From assembly GCA_027422505.1 (NCBI GenBank), contig JAPQWV010001324.1, positions 1-64,000 of the forward strand: DNA of 64,000 nucleotides. The letters are read 5' to 3'. Position numbers and translations under genes: made by a program. This stretch comes from Craterostigma plantagineum. Taxonomy: Eukaryota > Streptophyta > Magnoliopsida > Lamiales > Linderniaceae. How positions within the stretch are numbered: the stretch's first letter is position 1; each line of letters starts with the position of its first letter. The notes under the pieces are model-generated. The model had not been told where the DNA came from, did not search any database, and was given only the letters and a program-made list of their open reading frames with translations. Below are positions 23,293-34,215 of the stretch, in pieces.

Positions 23293-24851
23293 TATTAAAA
23301 AGGAGAAAGAGCCAAAACGTTTATTCCACCCACGTTTTGATGGAGAGACAACTACCATAACCATTAATTGCCCTCTGACGCAAAATAATATTATTTTTTT
23401 TCTCTGCACAGACATTTGACTGTGCGGATTTTACTTGTACTTATAAAGGGATTTTCCAAAAAAAATCATTACATTAACCTTATCGAATTTGATAATTTCT
23501 TACAAAGGTCCAAGTTGGAATAAGATGATTTTATTGTTTTAGAGAGTTTAGTATATAGTATTAATTTATAGATTTTATCGTATATAATTTTATCCGCGAG
23601 ACCAACATGTGTATACCGTTTTCAGTACTCGTAGACTACGATAGTCAAGGAGTTCACCTTGTATGAAACCCCGTAGTTTTACGAATTTGTTTCATTCTAT
23701 TCCTCCGAATTTTCATTAAAATCAAAATGCTGATATAGAAGCGCGTTTAGGCCCAAGGAGGAAGGAGGGGTTCAGATGAAAAAACGAGGTTTCATAGACA
23801 CATAATACGTAATAAATCAACACTCTTGTGGGCAAAAAGTCAAACCATTCTTTATTGACTTTAATCCGATCGAATGCATATGTCATAAGTCAACACGCCA
23901 CGCCGATCGACATGTGGTTTGGAAAAAGTCAAATCATTTATAAGTTATACGATCCAACTCATTTTTTCATTTTCTCGTTTCCTATGCTTTTGTAATTGTA
24001 AAGAAGCTTAGACCCATACACAGTTAATACTAGTTCAAACATTTTAATTTAATTTCAGTATGATAGCAATTTCAGTGTCGCATATATGATTGTATCGCTG
24101 TCAGTTTATCATCAGTACGCGTCGTAATTTGTATCACATAGCTAATTTAACATATAATTCTTATCATGAAAATGAGAAAATACAATTGAACCTTCGCATC
24201 ATTCGGCGGAAAATGAGATCCCTCCTCGTGTGCAATAACATGATATCTCTATTACTTACCCTATATGTCTACTTTAATTGTTTCCATAGCAGATTCAATA
24301 ATTAGTATATCAATTACATATAGTTTTCAACTAATAAAATCTAAGCGATTCCCATTTATTAATCACGAATTGGAATTAGAGGTTCTTGCAGGGATGTGAA
24401 TAGAGGAAGCCAGAAGTATTTGGGATATAACTAACTTATGAGAATACTGTCATATGTTAAAAAGTATTTCAGTATTGGAACCGATATAAATTTGAATATT
24501 TCTTCGCATTAAGACAAATTTTCTAGTAGTGTGGCCACTGCACATTCCACATGATCTCACCATTAACCAAGGAATTAATTAAAACCGAAGAAAGAAATTA
24601 ATGTTGGATTTCCAAGTCAAACTTTATAACTTTCTTTTAATACAAAGAGAATCTCGTCACAGTGAAGCTTTGATAAAGTCGGTTGAGATCAACACCACAT
24701 TCATTTGTCATTCAACCCCTGAACATAATTTAAGTAAATATTTAGACCTAACATGCATGAAATCATTGTTCCTTTCTCAAGGGCTTCTAAAAAATTATGT
24801 ATTAATCACTTCTCGAAATTAAATATATCGTCCTTAATCTCAAACTCCTAC

Positions 24852-24858
24852 TATAAAT
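24852..24858 (+). promoter_or_regulatory. TATA box of the first STIG1-like gene
   Basis: TATAAAT lies 49 bases upstream of the ATG at 24907, leaving room for a short leader. Confidence 0.6.
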
Positions 24859-24906
24859 CCCACATTATCTAAGCTACGTTCATTCACATAACTCTATCAT
24901 ATCATC

Positions 24907-25404
24907 ATGGCAGAGAAAACCCTAAAAATGCTAAAACTCATGGCAATCTTTTCCTACTTATTATCATTTCTACTACTAACCCTACATTGTCAAAGCGCCT
25001 TATCTTTCGAATACGATGACAACGATGAAGAAGTGTACGTAATCGACTCAATCTCATCGAACAGAAGCTTGAATGATGCTAGAAGAAGCAGATTCTTGAT
25101 CACTTCTTCGAGCGTTAAGACAATAAAGAAGGGCCTTCGTTGCCAGGCAGATTATTACAATCCCTGCAATGGAGTTTCTGCTAATAAGGGAAAGAGCATA
25201 CTTTACTGCTGTAAGAAACATTGTAGGGACGTTTTCGCAGATCGAAATAACTGTGGAGTTTGTGGGCGTAAATGTAGTTTGGAATGAAGGTGCTGTGGAG
25301 GAATCTGTGTTGATGTTTTTGGTAACAAAAATCACTGTGGTAAATGCGATAAGAAATGCAAAGATGGGGCTAAGTGTTCTTACGGATTCTGTGGTTATGC
25401 TTGA
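24907..25404 (+). CDS. STIG1-like cysteine-rich secreted protein (copy 1)
   Basis: STIG1 family members are small secreted Cys-rich proteins of stigma and other tissues, some reported to bind phosphoinositides or kinase ectodomains. Single exon, 165 codons. The N-terminus MAEKTLKMLKLMAIFSYLLS plus FLLLTLHCQSALS is a clear signal peptide. The Cys-rich domain follows: ADYYNPCNGVSANKGKSILY, CCKKHCRDVFADRNNCGVCG, RCCGGICVDVFGNKNHCGKC, CSYGFCGYA. A stop (TGA, 25285-25287) interrupts the domain after RKCSLE. Adding one T before TTGGAA and removing one G from AAGGTGC restores the family pattern (SFGMKCCGG), and total length stays in phase. The break is thus a compensating -1/+1 pair within about a dozen bases. 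Confidence 0.85.
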
Positions 25405-25910
25405 GGAAAAGATTTTATCAATTTAGTGCTTTTTTTTTTGTAAAGAGAGATGGAAAACATTTCTTTCATATCTTCGCCATGGTTTTCGAGTTTTATTTCT
25501 ATATATGCATGCATCTGTGTACCTCACACATGAGATCTGAAAGAGTTGATATAGTCATTCGGTTCTTCTTATTCAGTTGTTATGATTATTAAGATCTAGA
25601 CTAGACGGAATAATGCTAATCGTAATTTGTATATGATATATATATATATATATATAGTATTAATATTATATATATAATATATATAATATTTGCTAATGCC
25701 CACCTACGTGAGCACCATATGCAAATCTCTCAATGTTTTGCGTTTTTCATTCCCAACGTTGCCAACAACTCCGTAGACCCTCTCATAACCATTAATAACC
25801 TAAATCGCCCTCTCCAACACGTAATTTTTAAGAAAATTATTACTTATTATTCACATGTTGACGACTTACAGAGATGATGATTTTCTTAAAATTAACGTGT
25901 TTGAGAGGTG

Positions 25911-25942
<32 letters not shown>

Positions 25943-27069
25943 TATATAATTGAAAGAGAGGGTGGTGAAACCTGGACATATAAGTTTGGAGGTCGGAAAA
26001 TGATAAGAGACATCATATATCGTGCCCGGGCTTGGTGTCTCAAATAAATTTAGGGACAAATACAATAGATAAATTTATTTTGATATGTAATATATATATA
26101 TCTATTCCGCCGAGATCATTATATCGTCAACCTAAACTGATCAATCTAGTTTTGTCCCTTGCAAGAACTTGATGAGCAAGGTCAAATTTGAGGTTTCTAT
26201 GAGTGCTTAATGGCTGCAAACTAGTTGAACATTTTCTGCAATTTCCGACTAGAAAATGCTGTGTTTATTTTTTATCAGATTTTATCAAAACTTTTCATCG
26301 TTGAGAGATTTGGCTAAAAACTATCTCACATATATATAAATTATAATACATATATATATATATATATATAATCAGAATTCAAAAACAGTCATAACTCCAG
26401 AATCTAATAGTTATACCCAAACTATGATCAAGAAACCAAATGATTCAGATTCCATGTTATGTATATGATCTAAAGTTGTTGCATTACCTACTGCAATGCA
26501 TTAAGATGACTCCTACTCAATTTTCACTTTTTATCTTCTTTGTACAATTTAAGAAAGAACAGGCAATCAAATCCCTTAATTTTGTTATTGTGATAAGTGA
26601 AGCCGAAGCTTATATATCAGTAAATACATATACAGCTTTGGTGTGTGTTAGATTCTATTCTCACGTAGTAGCGTGTGTTAGTGTGGTATTGAGATCTGTT
26701 GACAGCTTATATAAAGTGCCAGGAAACCTAACGGATTAGAAATACATTGTAATAAAGACCAAAATAGGACACGTTAGGTTGCCAGTTCAAATAATATATA
26801 AGTGTAAGAAAAATTACGAAAATGCAACACAACTAAGTATTTCAAGAGTTCCCACTACATTTGACTTCTGCCCAACCCCGAAAATAGAAGGATCCCATCG
26901 GACAACAGTTGTGATGTCCCACTTACCAAGTTGTGATTTTTATCTACAAAGTAATAAAAAAAGGTTGACCTTTCATTAATTTTTGCTTCGAACATGTCGT
27001 TCACTAAGTTTTGCTTCCAATAAAACTTCAGACTAGAAAATTTAATATTACAGTATATATCTACTTGCA
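25405..27069. other. Spacer between the two STIG1-like genes
   Basis: Contains TA-rich microsatellites at about 25637-25690, 25911-25948 and 26346-26370. Imperfect inverted segments CTCTCCAACACGTAA (about 25812) and TTAACGTGTTTGAGAGG (about 25890) suggest a small foldback element. No gene is supported. Confidence 0.55.
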
Positions 27070-27076
27070 TATAAAG
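27070..27076 (+). promoter_or_regulatory. Probable TATA box of the second STIG1-like gene
   Basis: TATAAAG lies 99 bases upstream of the ATG at 27169, which fits a transcript leader of about 65 bases. Confidence 0.5.
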
Positions 27077-27168
27077 CCTGCCCAAAGCCCAAGCAACCAC
27101 TCAACAGCACACAACATACACAAATTAATCGTTCTTTCTTCCACTTTTTACAGAAACATAAGAGAGAA

Positions 27169-27690
27169 ATGGCAAAAACCCTAATCCCAAACACATTCTT
27201 ATCCTCTCCCTCATCGTTTTCCTTCTTACAACCCTACATTTCGAACAAGCAAAATCGTTCGAAGAAGATCAAACGAAGACAACAACGATGGCGAAGAGTA
27301 CACTCTCGACGACCCGCCGATCTCAACAGCCATGGACGACCATAATGAAAGAAGACCACCTAATAATGGTAGGTTTCTGTCGTCGTCTTCAAAGTCCAAG
27401 AAGGTCAGGCGGGCATGAGTTGTAACCCTAAGAACAAGAAAACGTGCATTTGCAATGGAGTGTGGGCTAATAACAAGAAAAGTCGTCTCTTTTGCTGCTC
27501 TAAGCGTTGCACAGATGTGTTGAACGACCAAAACAACTGTGGAAAATGTGGAAGAAGGTGTTGGTACGGACAGAAGTGCTGTAATGGAGTTTGCAGAAAT
27601 GTTTGGTTCGATAAGAACAATTGTGGGAAATGCAAGAAAAAGTGTCGCCGTCACGTTAGGTGCGAGTATGGGTATTGCGGATACGCATGA
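27169..27690 (+). CDS. STIG1-like cysteine-rich secreted protein (copy 2), frame-broken N-terminus
   Basis: A tandem relative of the gene at 24907, in the same orientation and 1.8 kb downstream. Start MAKTLIP at 27169. One base is missing soon after it; in the shifted frame the sequence reads HILILSLIVFLLTTLHFEQA, a good signal peptide. A second slip leads into DGEEYTLDDPPISTAMDDHN, and a stop (TGA, 27417-27419) just before SCNPKNKKTC requires a third. The Cys-rich domain itself is open to the stop: CICNGVWANNKKSRLFCCSK, CTDVLNDQNNCGKCGRRC, WYGQKCCNGVCRNVW, NNCGKCKKKCRR and the ending YGYCGYA, parallel to copy 1. It could be a real gene with base errors or a pseudogene with an intact domain. 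Confidence 0.8.
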
Positions 27691-30002
27691 GGATTCAAAT
27701 ATTACATTCCAATCGATATGCATGCATCGTTGTTTTGGGTAATTTTTATTGTTCTTTTCTTATTTTTTTCTTCTTTTCGAAAATGCGGGTGAATAATATA
27801 TATATATGTAGTCAGTGTGATTTGGTTTTGGAATTATTCGTTAATCTTATACTTTAACGGAGAAGGCTTTCCTTTTCGTATATGTTTTTTGTCTTCATGC
27901 ATGCATGGTGGTGTGTATACGTGATCTCTCAGTCAAGAGATTTATTTACTTTATGTTTGTTTCTTCTTTATATGGGTTTTATGGTATTATTTCAATTGGA
28001 AAATCTACGGAAAACCATTCGTTACAAATTTCAACGATAAAAATTTCGCGAAAAAATCATTCGCCACAATTTTCTACGGATAATCCCATAAAGGACCGAA
28101 ACAATTGGACGAAAAGGTGAAAAGTCGAAAATGATATCATTTCAAAAATTATTAATTGGTTCAATCAGAAATGTTTTCCTTTTTTGTTTGTAGGAGTTTT
28201 TCATACTTTTTTTAATATTTTATGTTTTTAATCGCTTGTTGATTGAAATTATGTTGAATTTGTCTTTTGTCATTTTTCCATCACATCTATCATTTCTTTA
28301 TTATATTTATGTTTAGTTTTGTTAATAAATTTCGACTTATAACGACTTTTCCCGGGCTACTACGATTTTTTTGGCAAATTTAAAAATCTCTCCTATAGTT
28401 TTCTTCTCCTACCTTTTCCGGCGCAGGCATCATATCCGTCGTCCCCTCTAGAATTTATAAAGGACCTTAGTTAGAACAATATCGTTGTTAGTATATAAAT
28501 GAAAAAATATTGTATCCGTAACCATATAATTTGAAAATTAGGGATGACAATGGGTTGTTCGGGACTGGATATACATATGCCAATACTAAATTCCTTTTCA
28601 AATATCATCCCAACTGATTCACCGCTTACAAGAATATGGTTCGGGTTGGAATTAGGAATCGGGGTAGCTTTGGAGGATTTGAGTTCACCATACAACTCTT
28701 GTTTTTTCAGCAAAAATATAAACTAAATAAGATGGTCGAATATATAGAAACATAACGAAAATATAAATTACGACAAAAGACACCCAAACATAATACAATA
28801 TAGATTTGTTACTATGGAGAAACTTTTAACAAAGAGTGAAAGATCCATGATAAATATATAGGTAAATTCCGTCATCCCTCCTCGTGGTTTAGTTTATATC
28901 ATAAAAATACCCTGTGGTTTATTTTTCCGTGGTAGTTCTCTTATGGTTATGGAAACTCAGCACAAAACCCCCCGTCAGTGGTTCCTGCCCGAGAGTGCGG
29001 TAGAACCCCGATACAGCGTATGGGTTAGGCTTGCTCAAACCTTTACTATATGAAATGACCAAAATGTCCTTAAACAACAATCATCTTCCTTACCCTACGA
29101 CAACCCCTTTTATTCTAACATCATTTGGGGAAAAGATTAGGGTTGGGAGAACAACGTCGTGCTGAGCCGACTTTGAAGGCTTACAGCAAAAGAAGAGCAT
29201 TTAACTGCATATCGTGAGTTGGGTGGTGGGCTTCATCTCATAATTTCTGCATCACCCTCTCCACCATTATTTTCATCCTCCCCATAAACCTCGTATGCAT
29301 CATTTGCCTCATCTTCTAATCTAACATCTTCACCAGCAACATCCTCTGGAATGGATAAGTTAGCATATGCACCAAATTGAGGGTAGGCGATGAAGGTAAG
29401 TCGAGTGATATGGGATGACGATTCATGCATTAGGTTCTAAGGGATTGGAATTTCCGTCTACGACCGATTCATGCTACTTAGCATAATCAATTTCATAGGT
29501 TTACATTAGGGGGTAAGATGGGAATTAAATTTATTATCTGACCATTAAGACTATAATTGACCTGCAAGGGAGCGGTCCGACTTATATATATGGCTTGTTT
29601 GGTTATAAAGCGCTCCGAAAAAGTCCAAGATAAATTGATGTTAGTCCAATGTACTATATCTTACCCTTTTTTTTATGAGACTATTACAATAAAGCCCGTC
29701 AATTTATTGCGGGTTATAACCGGGCCGAAATAGAGAAATCAAACACAGAAATTGAGTTATTATTATCTTGTAACTTATACTAGTGAATTAGCACATTCAA
29801 TTTCATATATGTGCTACTATTTAATAAATTTGAATAAAATATTTAATGGCAAATTGTAATCAAGATAATGTTTGGTATTATATTTAATATAATAATGTTT
29901 AAATTAATAAATAATTTTTAATTTATACATTGGCAAAATGATAATTGACATGAAATTGACACACCAAATACAATTACGATGTGGTGCTCTCCTTAATAAA
30001 TA
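27691..30002. other. Intergenic spacer
   Basis: Mostly AT-rich with no supported gene. Around 28862-28990 the text CCTCGTGGTTTAG, AAAATACCCTGTGGTTTA looks like one end of a dispersed plant repeat, and the 65-codon acidic frame on the minus strand (29430-29233) is probably part of it. The other end of the repeat was not located. Confidence 0.5.
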
Positions 30003-30264
30003 CTAGATAACCCTGCACACACCCTACGTGTGTGTAAAAAAGAAGAGCTTTTAAATAATATATTATATTCTATTTGTCAAGACGTCAGTTTCTTATGGCA
30101 GTTCTTAGTTCCCTTTTGCAACGTGGGTGTGGGTCCAGCAGTATTTGATCAAGCGTTGTGGTGTAACTAACCAATTGGTTCGAATTTGTGGTGTAATTGA
30201 TACACCAATTGATTATAATTTGACAGTTTTTAAAAGCCCCTGAGCATTAATAAAAGAGTATAGA
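30003..30264 (-). mobile_element. Non-autonomous Helitron, copy A of a tandem pair
   Basis: In minus orientation it starts TCTATACTCTTTTATTAATG after an A and ends with hairpin CACACACGTAGGGTGTGTG, a short spacer and CTAG, followed by T. These are Helitron hallmarks: 5' TC, 3' hairpin, CTRR, insertion between A and T, no target duplication. It is 262 bp. The interior shares GTGTAATTGATACACCAA and GGGGCTTTTAAAAACTG-like segments with its neighbour. Confidence 0.8.
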
Positions 30265-30266
30265 TA

Positions 30267-30561
30267 CTAGTATAGTTGGCACACAGTATTTGTGTGCAGA
30301 AAATAAAAATTGGATAGTAGTAATCATATAAAACTTGATTGCAGCATTGAAAAATGCAATACTAAGAACATAATGTGCACCCATAATGTGGGTAGTTTTT
30401 TGTCTTGTACAGTCTCACGATTTTTTCTATTTTTATATTTTCTATTAATGGAAGTATAAAATAACTACCCAATGGCTTGAAATTTTTGTGTAATTGATAC
30501 ACCAAATTAGACCAAATTGGGCAGTTTTTAAGTACCCCTGGCAGTTAATAAATAGTATAGA
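30267..30561 (-). mobile_element. Non-autonomous Helitron, copy B of a tandem pair
   Basis: Same orientation as the preceding element, with only two bases (TA) between them. In minus orientation it starts TCTATACTATTTATTAACTG and ends with the hairpin GCACACAAATACTGTGTGC, then CTAG. It is 295 bp and belongs to the same family. Confidence 0.8.
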
Positions 30562-32134
30562 TAAGATAGATAATCTACGAAATTGAATATACTACCACTT
30601 TTCTATTGCGTTCACAAAATGACTATCTATTAAATTTCCGCAAAATTCTAATGCTTTAACATATAGATAAATAAATCACGAGAAGACTTTTCCTTTAAAA
30701 CGAAAAAAGAAAATAAAAACGTAAAATATTCAAAAAGAAAATTACAAAGACAACACTTGGAAAAAGCTCCCAAAATTGTCCTAGAAAAGGTAAAGTGGTA
30801 AGAAAGTGTTAGGTCAAAACATATAGAAAAATCAACACGACTAATTTGCATTCCCATACGACGACTCCTTTTACTTGCTTAATTTAATATTACAAGAATT
30901 CAATTATAACTTATTGAAAGTTCAACATTTCTCTAAATTTCCGCCATATGATCAATAATAAAGCCAAGTGCTTTACAAAAAAAAAACCCAGATTTTGCCG
31001 ATATATGAGATGACAGTAATCTTGAAAAGCAAGCAATAATCTGGTTTTGTGATCAACTCAACACCATATATGCAAAACATAATAAATGATAAAATGTCAC
31101 CCAAACATTAGCTAAAATGTCCGCTTTTGATCTCTCTCTCTCTCTGCTACGTGTACAGTAAGCAGCTAATGCAACCTTAAAGCTTTTATTCTCTCTCCAC
31201 AGCAAGAGTCAAGAAACTGTAGCAAAAAAAAGGAGGTGGACGCAGTTTTTGAGAAACAGGGTATGAATATGATCTTTTCTTATTCATGATTTTGTTGTGT
31301 GATTTCTTGCTTATTTGTTTTTCATAATGGGATTCTTATTTACAGTTTGTTGAGCTTCATGCGATGCTTGTTGAAGTTATTAAAACCTTTTCTTTCGTTT
31401 TTGTTTTATTATTTTTTGTATTATAAATATATTCAACGATTCAGTGAGACGGTAAATGGCTCTGATCTTACCCTCTCACGTTTTCATCTTCAAAGCTTTG
31501 ATCTTTCGCTGTGTTTGAGCCTTTGAGGTAAATTTAACATTTTTCTTGCCGATTACTTTCTTGCGAGGATTTCTGCTTTTTTTTCATTCAAATTTCTGAA
31601 CTAATTCAAAGTTTTCTCGCCATGGAAAAGCACTAAAACCTCATTTATGTTCGTCCAAACAGCCTACTGCTCTTTCTGATGTAATGGTTTCCTGTCCCTT
31701 TCTTCACCATCATTAATTATTATCACCGTGTCCCAGAAAACTATTATAATAAAAAACATTCTGCCTTGGATCATATTTGTTTAATTATTTCACATAGCAA
31801 TTGGGTTTTTTTCTTGCTGAATAGTTTATGTTTATTACATCTTTTTGTTTGATCTCATTGTTTACTGTTTGCCGGAACATTGTTAATTTATTCCAAAGAG
31901 GTATTACATCAACAAGGAAAGCCTCTATCATGTTTTACCTCGTCTTTGCGTTTCTTTTCTTTACATTGCCTCATACTTCTTTGTTGTCTTTGAAATCCTT
32001 TCCTAGGTAACATCGATCTCTTGTCCAAGACAGCATCGCTCATCAGCTAAGCCGAAAGCTTCTTTCTTGCCCAGAAAAAAAAAAAGAAAGAAAGGTTCAC
32101 TGCGCTCTCATGATCGCCAGTCATCATTACAACG
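30562..32134. other. Spacer and 5' region of the GT14 gene
   Basis: The left part is AT-rich without features. From about 31130 a CT-rich run (TCTCTCTCTCTCTC) and pyrimidine-rich text suggest promoter and leader sequence, and possible leader splice donors such as GAGGTAAAT (31524) precede the ATG at 32135. No other coding region was recognised. Confidence 0.5.
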
Positions 32135-34215
32135 ATGGGCTATTTGAATCTTGAGAAGAAGAAGTGGCTCTTCCCTATCGTTCTAACATCGCTAGTATGC
32201 ATCGTTCTCCTCTTAACATCCTTAAACATGGGATTACTCTCCTCCCTAAACAGAATCAACCCCATCCTTTTACTCTTCCCTTCTCATTATGGGACGAATC
32301 AAACTGAGTCTTACTTTGTCGAAACGAGGATGAACAACCAGCCTCTGCCCAAGTCTTCGCTTCCTAAACTCGCCTATCTAATATCGGGATCTAAGGGCGA
32401 TTTAGAAAAGCTTTGGAGAACCCTCCACGCATTGTACCATCCATGGAATTATTACATCGTTCACCTCGACCTTGAATCTCCCGCCAGGGAGAGATTAGAG
32501 CTCGCCTCTCGTGTGAATAACCATCCCATTTTTAACAAGTTTGGGAATGTGTATATGAATGTGAAGGCTAACATGGTTACCTATAGAGGTCCTACCATGG
32601 TTGCTAATACCCTTCATGCTTGTGCTATTCTTCTCAAGAGGTATAAAGACTGGGATTGGTTCATTAACCTCAGCGCCTCGGATTATCCCTTGGTGACTCA
32701 AGACGGTAAAAAAGAATCTCTCCTTTGCTGCGTTTTTCGTCGTGTTTTGCGTAGCTGTGACGAGCCCAGTTTTTTGTCTTTCGCAGATCTTTTGTATGTT
32801 TTTTCGGGGCTGAATAGGGATTTCAATTTCATCGAACACACCAGCGATCTTGGATGGAAAGAGTTGAGATTTCTTGCATTCATTTCATCTAGAAAAAGCT
32901 CATTCAAGATTTATTACAAGATAGCCCATTCGATGCTCATATGGAACTATGTACTAATTTTATTGCAGGGATCAGCGGGCCATGCCTCTGATAATCGATC
33001 CCGGGCTATACATGACGAACAAATCGGACATATTTTGGGTCACGCCGCAGCGAACTTTGCCGACCGCCTTTAAATTGTTCACGGGTTTGTACATAGACTT
33101 TGCTAAATATCGAACACCGTAAAATCTTGAGGAGTCATGGAAAAGAAAATTGGAGAGAAATTTTTTTGAAGTTTCTATTTCGTTTTCCTCACCATTCAGT
33201 GAAGAAATTAATTTTCCTTAGTTTTCACGTATAAACTTAAGGTAGATATTTATTTCAATCAACCAAACAGGAAAATCGGTTTTTTTGTTAACCTTTTTTT
33301 TTCGTCCTCTGATTTGGGGTGGTTGCATTATAGGAAATAAATTAATGAGGCGGCATTATATTGACAATAACTTTCAAAATTAAGCAACATTGGGGATAAT
33401 ATACGTCGGAAACCTAGATTTCTTCCCAATGTTGCTTTTGAATGTTATTGTATAAGCATATGTCACCCCCTATAATTTGTCATAATTCATAGGTAACTCT
33501 AGGTTGGGGTAAAATCAATGGTTCAGGTTCAGGCGTTCCCTAAATCCCTTAATTACAAAATTTACAGTCCTTATAATGTTACCCTCTAAATTCCTCGTCC
33601 CTATAATGTTAATCCCCGAGCCCACGTTATAAGATGAGAAGAATTATTAAGCCGTTTTTATTTTCGATTTTCATTTTCCTTTCCCTGCTAATGTACTGGC
33701 ATCATTACAGGCTCGGCTTGGATGATCCTAACTCGGGAATTCGTCGAGTACCTAATATGGGGCTACGACAACCTCCCCCGACCCTGCTAATGTACTACAC
33801 GAACTTCCTGTCTTCCCCCGAGGGCTACTTTCAAACGGTCGCGTGCAACGCCCCGAGATTCGTCCCGACGCTCATAAACCACGACATGCACTTCATATCG
33901 TGGGACAACCCTCCCAAGCAGCACCCGCACACTCTCTCGCTCAACGACACGGAGAGGATGGTGAAGAGCGGGGCGGCTTTCGCACGAAAGTTCAAGCAAA
34001 ACGACCCAGTTTTGGATAAGATCGACCGAGAATTGCTGAATAGGACGGGGAAGGATGGGTTTTCCGGCGGAGGCGGTTGGCCGGCGGTGGTGGGCGGCGG
34101 CGGCGGAAGGGAGGGGCTTAGGCCGGGGAAGGGTGCGGAGAGGTTGGAGCCGTTGGTGCATGAGCTTGTGATGGCGGCGCATTATGGGGATAATCAGTGT
34201 GTTTATACGAAGTGA
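32135..34215 (+). CDS. GT14 family beta-glucuronosyltransferase (GlcAT14-like)
   Basis: A Golgi type II glycosyltransferase of the core-2/I-branching family; GlcAT14 members add glucuronic acid to arabinogalactan proteins. Exons: 32135-32705, 32787-32862, 32969-33084 and 33711-34215. The N-terminus has a short cytosolic basic stretch (NLEKKKW) and one membrane anchor (FPIVLTSLVCIVLLLTSL). Then come KLAYLISGSKGDLEKLWRTL, HPWNYYIVHLDLES, MVTYRGPTMVANTLHACAIL, DWDWFINLSASDYPLVTQDD, RDFNFIEHTSDLGWKEDQRA, MPLIIDPGLYMTNKSDIFWV, GSAWMILTREFVEYLIWGYD and YYTNFLSSPEGYFQTVACNA, in family order, ending at GDNQCVYTK. One A is missing near 33777 (CCCCGACCCTG where the family reading PRTLL needs one more base), and the exon total is one short of a multiple of three, so the gene is one base from intact at about 422 aa. 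Confidence 0.9.

Larger units (their letters stand above)
22051..24851. other. Intergenic spacer
   Basis: AT-rich, with a roughly 60-bp imperfect tandem duplication at 22500-22616 (AAAATCTCT...AGAATTTT...CTCTTAGTCCATGC twice) and a Stowaway MITE at 23054-23292. Short open frames were not supported. The right end leads into the first STIG1-like gene. Confidence 0.6.

Noticed and set aside
30003..30561. CRISPR-like spacing of similar segments
   Set aside because: These are two Helitrons of one family in a plant nuclear genome; there are no regular short repeats with unique spacers.
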